A stretch of DNA of 64,000 bases from SCQP01 sp036561225 (lineage in GTDB: Bacteria; Acidobacteriota; Terriglobia; Terriglobales; SCQP01), in assembly GCA_036561225.1 (NCBI GenBank), contig DATBPS010000147.1:28311-92310 (forward strand). The letters are read 5' to 3'. Under the pieces are notes generated by a model. That model was not told the origin of the DNA. It did no database searches and was given only the letters and a program-made list of their open reading frames with translations. Each line of letters opens with the position of its first letter. The first letter of the stretch is position 1. Below are positions 50,624-58,891 of this stretch, in pieces. A program made the position numbers and the translations under genes.

Positions 50624-50675
50624 GGAATCTCCTCGCTCCGCGGTCGGAGTGAGCATGGCCGGGAGACTGGCCATC

Positions 50676-50703
50676 ATTATACGAAATGATACTTTCGGAT
50701 CAA
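50676..50703 (-). promoter_or_regulatory. Promoter of the cyclophilin gene
   Basis: On the minus strand, TTGATC (50703-50698), a 16-base spacer and TATAAT (50681-50676) make a good sigma-70 promoter. The start of transcription would be about 50670, leaving a leader of roughly 45 bases with a ribosome binding site. Confidence 0.6.
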
Positions 50704-50725
50704 CACCCAATGACGGCCGTGCCAC

Positions 50726-51511
50726 CTATTCGATAGGCATGGTATCAAGGGCGTATCCGCTGGGGCCAATGCGGATGAGGAGCCGGCTGAGGGGGTAGCC
50801 GGCGGCAATCTCTTTGCGCACCACGGGCTGGAGAATGTGCATAAACTCTTCGTCCTCAGCCCCGAAGGTGACGAGGAAATTGCGATTGGGGATGGCGACG
50901 GCAAACTCCTCGGTACGCAGCAGTTCGGCGGCACGTTCGTGAAACTGGGGAGCGAGGATGAAGGCAGCCTTGTGGCCCTGGGCCATCTCGACATGGAAGG
51001 CGCGGATGGTGTCCTGGATGGTCCAGGCCACCACGGTGGCTTCATTCCAGAGGCGTTCAAGGTTTTCGAGGGCGGCGGCCAGCAGGCACTCTTCGGGAAT
51101 CTGCCAGGTTTGCAACTGGTCGCGGTGCACCCAGACGTCGTGGTCGCCGCAGGTGAGCACATACCCGACTTCCCCGGCGAGCGGATAAAAGAGTGGGTGG
51201 GGCTGGCGTTTGACCAGACCGGAGGTGATGAGCTTGGGGAAGATGCGCGGCCGCGCGGTTTCCCAATCGGCGGGGATGCGGTGCTCGATGGTACCGACGA
51301 CGCGGGTGAGGTAGGTATCCATGTCGAAGCGTTCGCCGTTCTGGCAAAACGCCGCCCAGGCGCGGCTCAGACGCAGGCGGTGGGCGGTGGGGAGGCCGGA
51401 GGGGGAGCGCAGGATGGCGATCTCCAACTGACCGGCCTTGAGAAAGCGGGCCTGTGGGTACAGGCGCTGCAGCCGGAGGAGTGCGCTGGCCTCAAACTCT
51501 TCGCGCGTCAT
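50726..51511 (-). CDS. DUF1444-like protein of unknown function
   Basis: A 261-residue soluble protein resembling the YtpQ/DUF1444 (UPF0354) group in the order of its motifs. Examples are a N-terminal helix (MTREEFEASALLRL), the central YVLTCGDHDVWVHR segment, a helical stretch with Trp (ENLERLWNEATVVAW) and LVTFGAEDEEFMH near the end. No catalytic site can be named. The ATG at 51511 has TATCAT 7 bases upstream, a likely leaderless start. It is followed closely by the promoter region of the cyclophilin gene. Confidence 0.6.
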   Translation of the reverse strand: MTREEFEASALLRLQRLYPQARFLKAGQLEIAILRSPSGLPTAHRLRLSRAWAAFCQNGERFDMDTYLTRVVGTIEHRIPADWETARPRIFPKLITSGLVKRQPHPLFYPLAGEVGYVLTCGDHDVWVHRDQLQTWQIPEECLLAAALENLERLWNEATVVAWTIQDTIRAFHVEMAQGHKAAFILAPQFHERAAELLRTEEFAVAIPNRNFLVTFGAEDEEFMHILQPVVRKEIAAGYPLSRLLIRIGPSGYALDTMPIE

Positions 51512-51560
51512 TGTCTCGATGATAACAATATCCAGGGTAGGTGGACGGCGGCCGCGCCGG

Positions 51561-52265
51561 TCAATGCGGGCGCAGTTGCAACGGGCGGTCCAGCCGCACG
51601 GTGAGGCGGCTGCCGGGGTTGAGTTCGAGATGGCGATGGCGCACCAGCCAGATGCCGGCGGCGATGGCGGCGCCGATGCCGGCGCCGGCGATCGCGCCCT
51701 GGCCGCCGGCGATGAGGGCGCCCCCCAGCAAGCCACCGCCCACGCCGGCTTCGGTGTGGTGAAGGTCGGAGGTCATCATGCCGCGTGGTTCCCGCAGCAT
51801 GCCCTCGGAATCAACCCGGGCGTCGTGCAGCGGATCGGTCTGGGTGACCACGGCGCTGATGGTGTAGCGGGTGCCGTCGGGAAGGGTGAGGAGGTCGGGT
51901 TTGAGCAGCAGCTGCGAATCGCCGGCCGCCGGGCGCTCGTCGCGCACGCGGATGATGTGGCCTTCCAGAATGGACCCGGCGGGCACGACCTCGCGGCCCT
52001 GGTAGAAGACCGAGGTCATGACGCGGGCGGCAAAGCCGTCACCGTATTGATTGTCGCGGGTGCTGAGGTGGGTCTCCATCTGCAGCGGGATGGGCGTCTG
52101 GGCGGGCAGCATCAAGGGGGTGGAGGCGGCGCTGGGGCGCAGCGTGGCGGGCGCGGCGGCGGGGGCGGGAATGTCGGAGACGGTGGGGCCAGGCGACTGC
52201 GCGGTGGCGACCACGGTCGCCAGGGCGGTGGCGGCAAAAAGAGCCAGACAGCGCGAAGTGCTCAT
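51561..52265 (-). CDS. Secreted protein with TrbI/VirB10-like beta domain
   Basis: A 234-residue exported protein. After a signal peptide (LALFAATALATVVATA) and a Pro/Ala linker comes a domain reminiscent of the TrbI/VirB10 C-terminal barrel: PLMLPAQTPIPLQMETHLST, SVFYQGREVVPAGSILEGHI and LTLPDGTRYTISAVV. A Gly-rich stretch (GVGGGLLGGALIAGGQGAIAGAGIG) resembles a glycine-zipper and could insert in the membrane. There are no type IV secretion genes near. TATGCT lies 6 bases before the ATG. Function unknown. Confidence 0.6.
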   Translation of the reverse strand: MSTSRCLALFAATALATVVATAQSPGPTVSDIPAPAAAPATLRPSAASTPLMLPAQTPIPLQMETHLSTRDNQYGDGFAARVMTSVFYQGREVVPAGSILEGHIIRVRDERPAAGDSQLLLKPDLLTLPDGTRYTISAVVTQTDPLHDARVDSEGMLREPRGMMTSDLHHTEAGVGGGLLGGALIAGGQGAIAGAGIGAAIAAGIWLVRHRHLELNPGSRLTVRLDRPLQLRPH

Positions 52266-52348
52266 AGCGTCAGCATAGAACGGGAGGGGAGGGGAAAAGG
52301 CGGTGGACTCGCAAGAGTAACCCCGGGTCCCCGGCTGTAGTAGGAGGG

Positions 52349-52378
52349 TTGAATTGCCCGCCATGCAGAGCGTATGCT
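52349..52378 (+). promoter_or_regulatory. Promoter of the sdhCAB operon
   Basis: TTGAAT (52349-52354), an 18-base spacer and TATGCT (52373-52378) form a sigma-70-like promoter. Transcription would start near 52385, leaving a short leader with AGGGGGAGA before the GTG of sdhC at 52414. Confidence 0.55.
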
Positions 52379-52413
52379 GAAGATTCGCCTTTCGTGATCT
52401 CAGGGGGAGACCA

Positions 52414-53211
52414 GTGTCTTCGATTGATGTTCCGCTGAAAAAGCTGAACCAGCGCGGCTTCGGTGAAACCGAGCGCCCGGACTTGTGGTGGCTAAACCCA
52501 CTGCTGGTGTTTCTGGGCCTGGGAGCTTTTCTTGTTTACTCGACCTGGGCGGCCTTCCAGGGCGACTTCTACCGTTTCGGTCCTTACCTTTCGCCGATGT
52601 ATTCGCCGGTGCTGTTTACCACCCGGCCGAATTGGTGGCCGGTGTGGGTGCCGTTTTCGGCGGCGCTGGTGATTTTGTGGGCGCCGGGCGGGTTTCGCGT
52701 GACCTGCTACTACTACCGCGGCGCGTACTACAAGGCGTTCTGGGGCGACCCGGTGGCCTGCGCGGTGGGCGAGCCGCGCAAGAAATATTGGGGCGAGCGC
52801 AAGTTCCCGCTGCTGCTGCAGAACATCCATCGCTACTTCCTGTATCTGGCGCTGTTGTTCCTGGTGCTGCTGGCGCATGATGCCTGGAATGCGCTGTGGT
52901 GGACGCACGCCATGGATGCGGCCGTGCCGGTCGGGCAGAAGATGTTCGAGCTGCGGGTGGGCACGCTGGTGATGATCATCAACCCCATTTTGCTGGGCGG
53001 CTACACGCTGGGCTGCCACTCGCTGCGGCATCTGGTGGGCGGGCGCAAGAACGAAATGGGTCAGCCGCGCAAGAAGGTCTACGACTGCGTCACCTGCCTC
53101 AACGGCCGCCACATGAACTGGGCGTGGTTCAGCCTGTTCTTCGTGATGTTCGCCGATATCTATGTGCGGTTGTGTGCGATGGGCATTTGGCCCGACTGGA
53201 GACTTTTTTAA
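52414..53211 (+). CDS. sdhC: Succinate dehydrogenase membrane subunit
   Basis: The predicted membrane anchor of complex II, 265 residues with about five hydrophobic segments (WWLNPLLVFLGLGAFLVYSTW, VPFSAALVILW, IHRYFLYLALLFLVLLA, VGTLVMIINPILLGGYTL, AWFSLFFVMFADIYV). Histidines in NIHRYF and CHSLRHL are candidate haem ligands. The C-terminal part has a CVTC pair. A single long anchor, with no sdhD, resembles the fused or single-subunit anchors of some other phyla. GTG start with AGGGGGAGA upstream; sdhA follows after 3 bases. Confidence 0.82.
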   Translation: MSSIDVPLKKLNQRGFGETERPDLWWLNPLLVFLGLGAFLVYSTWAAFQGDFYRFGPYLSPMYSPVLFTTRPNWWPVWVPFSAALVILWAPGGFRVTCYYYRGAYYKAFWGDPVACAVGEPRKKYWGERKFPLLLQNIHRYFLYLALLFLVLLAHDAWNALWWTHAMDAAVPVGQKMFELRVGTLVMIINPILLGGYTLGCHSLRHLVGGRKNEMGQPRKKVYDCVTCLNGRHMNWAWFSLFFVMFADIYVRLCAMGIWPDWRLF

Positions 53212-53214
53212 GCT

Positions 53215-55035
53215 ATGCCTGGGTATACAACGCATGAATGCGATGTGCTGGTGGTCGGCGCCGGAGGGGCGGGGTTGCGGGCGGCGATCGAAGCCTCGGC
53301 GGCGGGCGCGAAGGTGGCGGTGGTCACCAAGTCGCTGCTGGGCAAGGCGCATACCGTGATGGCCGAGGGCGGCATGGCGGCGGCCATGGGCAATGTGGAT
53401 GACCGCGACAATTGGCGGGTACACTTTGCCGACACCATGCGCGGCGGGCAGTACCTGAACAATTGGCGCATGGCGGAGCTGCACGCCAAGGAAGCCCCGG
53501 CCCGGGTGAAGGAACTGGAGTCCTGGGGCGCCATCTTCGACCGTACCCAGGACGGGCGCATTCTGCAGCGCAACTTTGGCGGCCATCGCTATCCTCGGTT
53601 GGCGCATGTGGGCGATCGCACCGGGCTGGAGATGATCCGCACCCTGCAGGATCACGGCATCCACCAGGGGATCGACTTCCACATGGAGACTACGCTGCTC
53701 ACCCTGCTGGTCAGCGGCGGGCGGTGCGTGGGCGGCTTCGGGTACGAGCGGGAACGGGGCCGCTATTTGCTCTTCCTGGCCAAGGCCGTGGTGCTGGCCA
53801 CCGGGGGCATCGGCCGCGCCTTTCAGATCACCAGCAACAGTTGGGAATACACCGGCGACGGGCAGTCGCTGGCCTACCACGCGGGCGCGGCGCTGCGCGA
53901 CTGCGAGTTTGTGCAGTTTCATCCCACCGGCATGGTGTGGCCGCCCAGCGTACGCGGCATCCTGGTGACCGAAGGGGTGCGCGGCGAAGGCGGCGTGCTG
54001 CGCAACAACCAGGGAAAGCGCTTCATGTTCGATGACGTGCCGGAGAACTACCGCAGCTCGACCGCGGACAATCCGGAAGAGGGGTGGCGTTACACCCAGG
54101 GGGACAAGAACGCGCGGCGGCCGCCGGAACTGCTGACCCGCGACCACGTGGCGCGCTGCATCCGGCGCGAAGTGCAGGCCGGCCGCGGCAGCCCGCACGG
54201 CGGCGTCTTCCTCGACATCGCCTGGATCAAGGAAAAGCTGCCCAACTCGGTCGAGCACATCAAGAAGAAGCTGCCCAGCATGTACCACCAGTTCAAGCAG
54301 CTGGCCGATCTCGACATCACCCAGACGCCGATGGAGGTCGGTCCGACGACGCATTATTTCATGGGCGGCATCCAAGTGGATGGGGATACGCAGATGACCA
54401 GCGTGGAAGGGCTGTTTGCGGCGGGCGAGTGCGCCGCCGGTCTGCATGGCGCCAACCGGCTGGGTGGCAATTCGCTCTCCGACCTGTTGGTTTTCGGCAA
54501 GCGCGCCGGCGAGCACGCCGCGGGCTTTTCCCGCGACCGGGCCGCAGTGGGCGCGGCGGCGGTTCAGGATCAGATCGATGCCGCCATCCGGCGGGCGGAG
54601 GCCCCCTTTGAGCGCGGAACGAGCGGGGAAAACCCGTTCGCCCTGCAGCACGAACTGCAGGAGATGATGCAGAAGTGGGTGGGCATCGTGCGCACCCAAA
54701 GCGAAATGGAACAGGCGCTCGCAAAGCTGCAGGAGCTGCGGCGCAAAGCGGAGCGGGTGGGTGTCGGCGGCAATCGGGAATACAACAATGGCTGGCACAC
54801 GGCTCTCGATCTGGACAGCCTGCTGACCGTATCGGAGTTGGTGGCCCGGGCGGGGGCGGAGCGCACCGAGAGTCGCGGTGGGCATTTCCGTGACGATTTC
54901 CCCGCCAAGGACGAGGCCTGGGGCAAGGTCAATCTCGAAATCCGGCGCGGGCCGGATGGGGCGCCGCAACTGCGGAAAGTGCCGGTGGTGGCCATGCCGG
55001 CGGATCTGCAGCAGGCGATTGAGGAGAACAAGTAA
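53215..55035 (+). CDS. sdhA: Succinate dehydrogenase flavoprotein subunit
   Basis: Oxidises succinate to fumarate with covalently bound FAD. The 606 residues have the dinucleotide fold VVGAGGAGLRAAIEA, the FAD-linking region containing AHTVMAEGGMAAA, the active-site QFHPTGMV and TTHYFMGGIQV, and HGANRLGGNSLSDLLVFG near the end of the core. It lies between sdhC and sdhB and overlaps the sdhB start by one base (TAATG). Confidence 0.96.
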   Translation: MPGYTTHECDVLVVGAGGAGLRAAIEASAAGAKVAVVTKSLLGKAHTVMAEGGMAAAMGNVDDRDNWRVHFADTMRGGQYLNNWRMAELHAKEAPARVKELESWGAIFDRTQDGRILQRNFGGHRYPRLAHVGDRTGLEMIRTLQDHGIHQGIDFHMETTLLTLLVSGGRCVGGFGYERERGRYLLFLAKAVVLATGGIGRAFQITSNSWEYTGDGQSLAYHAGAALRDCEFVQFHPTGMVWPPSVRGILVTEGVRGEGGVLRNNQGKRFMFDDVPENYRSSTADNPEEGWRYTQGDKNARRPPELLTRDHVARCIRREVQAGRGSPHGGVFLDIAWIKEKLPNSVEHIKKKLPSMYHQFKQLADLDITQTPMEVGPTTHYFMGGIQVDGDTQMTSVEGLFAAGECAAGLHGANRLGGNSLSDLLVFGKRAGEHAAGFSRDRAAVGAAAVQDQIDAAIRRAEAPFERGTSGENPFALQHELQEMMQKWVGIVRTQSEMEQALAKLQELRRKAERVGVGGNREYNNGWHTALDLDSLLTVSELVARAGAERTESRGGHFRDDFPAKDEAWGKVNLEIRRGPDGAPQLRKVPVVAMPADLQQAIEENK

Positions 55036-55844
55036 TGGCATCGGCGACGCAGTCCGCTCCCCACCCGGCCGCCGGGAGCACGACCGCAGGCGGCGCGGCG
55101 CAACCGCGTTCGGCGACCTTCCGCATCTGGCGCGGCAACGACAACCAGGGCGGCTATGTGGACTTCACCACCGAAGTGCAGGAGGGCATGGTGGTCCTGG
55201 ACGCGGTGCACCACATCCAGGCCACCCAGGCGCCCGACCTCGCGGTGCGATGGAATTGCAAGGCGGGCAAGTGCGGATCCTGTTCGGCCGAGATCAACGG
55301 CATGCCCAAGCTGATGTGCATGACGCGCCTGAACAGCCTGGATTTGACCCAGCCGGTGACCATCGAACCCATGCGGACGTTCCCGCACGTGAAGGATCTG
55401 GTGACCGACGTTTCCTGGAATTACCGCACCAAGGAGCGCATCGCGCCCTTCCAGCCCAAGGCGCCCGAGGCGGACGGAACCTGGCGGGAATCGCAGTCGG
55501 ATGTGGATCGGCCCCAGGAGTTCCGCAAGTGCATTGAGTGCTTCCTGTGCCAGGACGTTTGCCATGTGCTGCGCGAGCACCATATGCATGACCAGTTCGT
55601 CGGGCCCCGCTTCTTGATTCACATTGCCCAACTGGAGATGAACCCCCTGGATGAAGGGGACCGGCTGAAGGAATTGAAGGACGACTTCAACATCGGCTAC
55701 TGCAACATCACCAAGTGCTGCACGAAGGTCTGCCCGGAAGGTATCCACATCACCGACAACGGCATCATTCCGTTGAAGGAGCGGGTGGTGGACCGCTTCT
55801 ACGATCCGCTGGGCGGACTATGGCGCGGGCGGAAGAAGAAGTAG
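55035..55844 (+). CDS. sdhB: Succinate dehydrogenase iron-sulfur subunit
   Basis: Carries electrons from FAD to the quinone. The 269 residues contain the [2Fe-2S] motif WNCKAGKCGSCSAEI with a later Cys (KLMC), then CIECFLCQDVC and CNITKCCTKVCPEG for the [4Fe-4S] and [3Fe-4S] clusters. The N-terminal 30 residues are an Ala/Gly-rich extension without known function. The thiS-like gene begins 4 bases after its stop. Confidence 0.96.
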   Translation: MASATQSAPHPAAGSTTAGGAAQPRSATFRIWRGNDNQGGYVDFTTEVQEGMVVLDAVHHIQATQAPDLAVRWNCKAGKCGSCSAEINGMPKLMCMTRLNSLDLTQPVTIEPMRTFPHVKDLVTDVSWNYRTKERIAPFQPKAPEADGTWRESQSDVDRPQEFRKCIECFLCQDVCHVLREHHMHDQFVGPRFLIHIAQLEMNPLDEGDRLKELKDDFNIGYCNITKCCTKVCPEGIHITDNGIIPLKERVVDRFYDPLGGLWRGRKKK

Positions 55845-55848
55845 GCCG

Positions 55849-56058
55849 GTGCAGATTGTGTTCAACGGGCGGGCGGTGGAGGCATCGGCGTCCACGGTGA
55901 GCGCGTTGCTGGCGGAGATGGGCCTGGGGGAAGAGCGGCTGGCGGTGGAGCGCAACCGGGTACTGGTGCCCCGGCGCTTGTGGGCCGAAACTTTGCTGGC
56001 GCCCGGAGACGCGATCGAAGTGGTGCAAATGGTGGGCGGCGGCGCCGCCGCCGGTTGA
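55849..56058 (+). CDS. thiS: ThiS-like sulfur carrier with residues after the glycines
   Basis: A 69-residue ubiquitin-like carrier of the ThiS type (QIVFNGRAVEASASTVSALL at the start, then VERNRVLVPRR and LLAPGDAIEVVQMVGGG). ThiS donates sulfur for the thiazole ring of thiamine through a C-terminal thiocarboxylate on Gly-Gly. Here the reading continues as GGG-AAAG after VQMV, so the last residue is not the expected glycine of the pair. It starts with GTG 4 bases after sdhB. No thiG or other thiamine genes are near. Assignment to ThiS is likely; a MoaD-like role is less so. Confidence 0.75.
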   Translation: MQIVFNGRAVEASASTVSALLAEMGLGEERLAVERNRVLVPRRLWAETLLAPGDAIEVVQMVGGGAAAG

Positions 56059-56062
56059 CGCC

Positions 56063-56806
56063 TTAGCCGTGGTGGGCGCGGCGCCCCTGGGCCTGATACA
56101 GGCGGGCGTGACGGCGGATCTCGATCACATCCCAGAACATGCGCAGGCTGTCGCGCAGCAGGTGGATCTTGGCGCCGTCGGCGTGGGACCAGACGACGGG
56201 TATCTCCTCCACGCGGAAACCGAAGCGGCCGGCCAGGAAGAGCAGTTCCGGATCGAATCCCCAGCGCTCAATCCGCTGCTGCGGGAATATGGCGAGGGCG
56301 CTTTCGCGGTTGAAGAGCTTGAAGCCGCACTGGGTGTCGGTATAGGGCAGGCTCAAGCCGAGGCGCACGATGGCATTGAAAATGCGTCCGGCGTTTTCGC
56401 GCACCCAGGACTGATGGACGCGAATCATGCGGCGATTGCGGCGGCTGCCGATGGCGATATCGGCGCCATTGCGCAACGCCTGCTCCAGGCGGGGCAGTTC
56501 CGACAGCGGCGCCGAGAGATCGGCATCGGTGAACAAACGCAGTTCGCCGCTGGCGGCCAGCATGCCGTGGCGCACGCTATAGCCCTTGCCGCGATTGGCC
56601 GCGTTGTGCAGCCGCCGCCAGACCAGGCGGGGGCGGTCGGCGGGTAAAGGGAGAGAGGGCGAGGCATCGGTCGAGCCGTCATCCACCAGGATGACCTCGA
56701 CGGCGCGCGAGTCGGCGGCGAAGTGATCGCTGATCGCCGCCAGGGTGGCCGGCAGGCGGCGAGCCTCGTTGTAGACCGGGATGATGATGCTCAGGTCGGC
56801 ATTCAT
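56063..56806 (-). CDS. Family 2 glycosyltransferase (dolichyl-phosphate glucosyltransferase-like)
   Basis: A 247-residue GT2 enzyme of the type that transfers a sugar from UDP- or GDP-sugar to a polyprenyl phosphate. Visible motifs are IIIPVYNEARRLP, the DDGSTDAS region, FTDADLSAP (metal-binding DxD) and the RENAGRIFNAIVRLGLSLPYTDTQCGFKLF stretch shared with dolichyl-phosphate beta-glucosyltransferases. There is no clear membrane domain. TATACT at 56820-56825 lies 13 bases before the ATG. The product may feed glycolipid or exopolysaccharide synthesis. Confidence 0.85.
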   Translation of the reverse strand: MNADLSIIIPVYNEARRLPATLAAISDHFAADSRAVEVILVDDGSTDASPSLPLPADRPRLVWRRLHNAANRGKGYSVRHGMLAASGELRLFTDADLSAPLSELPRLEQALRNGADIAIGSRRNRRMIRVHQSWVRENAGRIFNAIVRLGLSLPYTDTQCGFKLFNRESALAIFPQQRIERWGFDPELLFLAGRFGFRVEEIPVVWSHADGAKIHLLRDSLRMFWDVIEIRRHARLYQAQGRRAHHG

Positions 56807-56848
56807 CGTTGCGCAGTTCAGTATACGCGCAGCGGCGGGCGGCGGGTC

Positions 56849-57859
56849 TCAGCCGGCGCGCCGCCGCGGTTCCTTGCTCAGCCAACCCGCCATGCGGTCG
56901 AGAAACAGGCTCAGAATGGCTTCGTCCCACCACTCCTGGCGCGCCTCGTACAGCAGCACCGAGGCGGCTTGCTGGTGCGTCCAGGCGGGCTTGTAGGGGC
57001 GCGATGTGGTGAGCGCGTCATAGGCGTCCACCACCTGCAGGACGCGGGCCAGGAGGGGGATGTCCTCGCCCGCCAGACCGTCGGGATAGCCGCGGCCGTT
57101 CCAGTGTTCGTGATGATGGCGGATGATGGGCAGCACGCGGTGCAGCGTACGCAGAGGCCGGCAAATCTGTTCCCCGGTGACCGGGTGGCGGCGCAGGATG
57201 CCCAATTCATGCGCATCGAGCGGCCCGGGCTTGCGCAGGATGGCATCGGGCACGGCGATTTTGCCGATGTCATGCAGGACCCCGCCACGCCGCAAGGCCA
57301 CGATATCCTCGTCGCCCAGTCCCATCTCCCGCCCCAGGTTGGCGGCGTAGGAAGAGAGGCGGGCGCAATGACCTTCGGTATAGGGGTCCCGGGCTTCCAC
57401 GCCCAGCGCCAGCGAGAACAAGACCGTCTCGGCGTTCTCCAACTCATCGGTGAATTGCTTCAGCTTGAGCAGGCTTTTGACCCGGGCGAACAGTTCCTGT
57501 GGGTCGACCGGCTTGTTGACGAAGTCGTCAGCGCCGGCCTCGATGCCCTGCAGTTTGGCTTCCCGCTCCGCCAGCCCGGTAACCAGAATGACCGGGATCA
57601 ACCGTGTGGCGGGGTCCTCTTTAAGCTCTCGGCACAGCTCGATACCGCTGCGGCCCGGCATGATGACATCCAAAAGGATGAGATCGGGAGGATGCTCGCG
57701 AACAATGCGCAAAGCGGCTTCGGCATCGGCGGCGCCGACCACCTGGTAGTGGCGTGCTTCCAGCATCTCCTGGGTGAGGATGCGGCTGGGGGCATCATCC
57801 TCGACCACGAGCACGCAGAACTCACGACGAGGACGCAACAGTTCTGAGGTTGCTGGCAC
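56849..57859 (-). CDS. Response regulator with HD-GYP domain (c-di-GMP phosphodiesterase)
   Basis: A 336-residue two-domain signalling protein. The receiver domain has the phospho-acceptor Asp64 (LLDVIMPG) with acidic pocket VVEDD and the conserved Lys in VNKPVDP. The output domain is HD-GYP: His196-Asp197 (VLHDIGKIAVPD), the H248-H250 cluster and Gly257-Tyr258-Pro259 (NGRGYPDGL), and VVDAYDALTT. It should hydrolyse cyclic di-GMP when phosphorylated. The metal ligands appear intact. GTG start at 57859. No histidine kinase gene lies next to it. Confidence 0.93.
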   Translation of the reverse strand: MPATSELLRPRREFCVLVVEDDAPSRILTQEMLEARHYQVVGAADAEAALRIVREHPPDLILLDVIMPGRSGIELCRELKEDPATRLIPVILVTGLAEREAKLQGIEAGADDFVNKPVDPQELFARVKSLLKLKQFTDELENAETVLFSLALGVEARDPYTEGHCARLSSYAANLGREMGLGDEDIVALRRGGVLHDIGKIAVPDAILRKPGPLDAHELGILRRHPVTGEQICRPLRTLHRVLPIIRHHHEHWNGRGYPDGLAGEDIPLLARVLQVVDAYDALTTSRPYKPAWTHQQAASVLLYEARQEWWDEAILSLFLDRMAGWLSKEPRRRAG

Positions 57860-57978
57860 AGTTCATCCGGCGGGCGGGAGGCCCGCAATGGCTCTTTGGT
57901 TGGATGTTGCTACTGTCCTGCCAGCGGCGTGAAAGGTAGAAAAGGAAGGCCGAGTGGATGAATTACGTCCGCGGAAGC

Positions 57979-58209
57979 TTACTTCGCGAGCCGAAAGTAG
58001 TCGCCGTGGTCCCCGACTGCCGTGACGATGCGGCCCTGGCTCAGAAGATCGTCCAAAGCTGCGCGCAGGGTATCTTCGTCGAAACGGTCCATGTAGTGAC
58101 CGCCGTCGGTAGTATTGAGCAGCATGTAGATGGCGACGAAATCCATCGGCTCACCGGCGTGACCGGCGAGCAGTTGCAGAACCTCCGCGGCGGCATCCGC
58201 GGTGGCCAT
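57979..58209 (-). CDS. 76-residue protein coupled to arginine decarboxylase
   Basis: A small protein that I do not recognise. The ATG at 58209 overlaps the stop of the arginine decarboxylase gene by one base, so translation is coupled. The sequence is predicted as three helices and a beta pair (AAEVLQLLAGH, FVAIYMLLNTTD, LRAALDDLLSQGRI, VTAVGDHGDYFRLA), which is compatible with a winged-helix fold. It could regulate or bind the decarboxylase. The 119 bases between it and the HD-GYP gene hold nothing recognisable. Confidence 0.7.
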   Translation of the reverse strand: MATADAAAEVLQLLAGHAGEPMDFVAIYMLLNTTDGGHYMDRFDEDTLRAALDDLLSQGRIVTAVGDHGDYFRLAK

Positions 58210-58754
58210 TACTCGCCCAACAGGATGGCGGCGGAAAGCACCGTGGTCCAGAGCCCGCGTTTGTCGCCTACCGCGGACTGGCTGATGTTGATGGTGCGAA
58301 CGATCTTGTTGGAGATGCGATAGATCTCCTTTTTCTCGTCCCAGGAGCGGTCCGGGTCAAACTCGACGTTGAGCGTGGTGGCCAACATCTCTGCCGCCAG
58401 CTCTTCGGCGTACTCGCCCGCCTGTGCCTCGGTTTCCCCAAAGGAATGGTGTTCGGAGAGGTAGCCGTAGGTGTTGCGGTCCGCCGGCAGAGCCAGGCCA
58501 ATGGAGGCGGCAATCAGCCGGTGCGGCTCGCGGGTGGAGTTCTCGCTCAGCACCGCAAACACCACTTCCCCCGGGCTCAGTTCCTTGAGCCCCTGGGCGC
58601 GCGGGGTCAGCTTGCAGCGCGGGGGGAAAATGCTGGATACGCGTACCAGGTTGAACGCGGCCACGCCGGCATCACGCAAGGCAAGCTCGAAGCTGGTGAG
58701 GCGTTCGCGGTGCTTGCCCACCCCTTTGGTGAGGAAGATTTTCTTGGCAACCAT
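58209..58754 (-). CDS. Pyruvoyl-dependent arginine decarboxylase
   Basis: Converts arginine to agmatine with a self-made pyruvoyl cofactor. The 181-residue proenzyme has the cleavage site Ser40-Ser41 in VRVSSIFPP; cleavage turns Ser41 into the pyruvoyl group. Other family features are IFLTKGVGKHRERLTSFE at the start, the region GEVVFAVLSE and SFGETEAQAGEYAEEL. ATG 58754 is chosen; a TTG at 58784 is in frame. Archaeal and some bacterial members form trimers. It is the first gene of a two-gene unit with the 76-residue protein, presumably for polyamine synthesis or acid resistance. Confidence 0.9.
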   Translation of the reverse strand: MVAKKIFLTKGVGKHRERLTSFELALRDAGVAAFNLVRVSSIFPPRCKLTPRAQGLKELSPGEVVFAVLSENSTREPHRLIAASIGLALPADRNTYGYLSEHHSFGETEAQAGEYAEELAAEMLATTLNVEFDPDRSWDEKKEIYRISNKIVRTINISQSAVGDKRGLWTTVLSAAILLGE

Positions 58755-58891
58755 GGTTGAGGACTCGAAAAACCGGGAATTCAAAACCTAACAAATCCAG
58801 CCGCCAGCGTCAACGAATTCCGTACGCGACCGGGCTGGGTCGCTCCGCGTCCGGCCGGGCGCAAGTAAAAGCGGCCGCGGTAGAATCGGGC

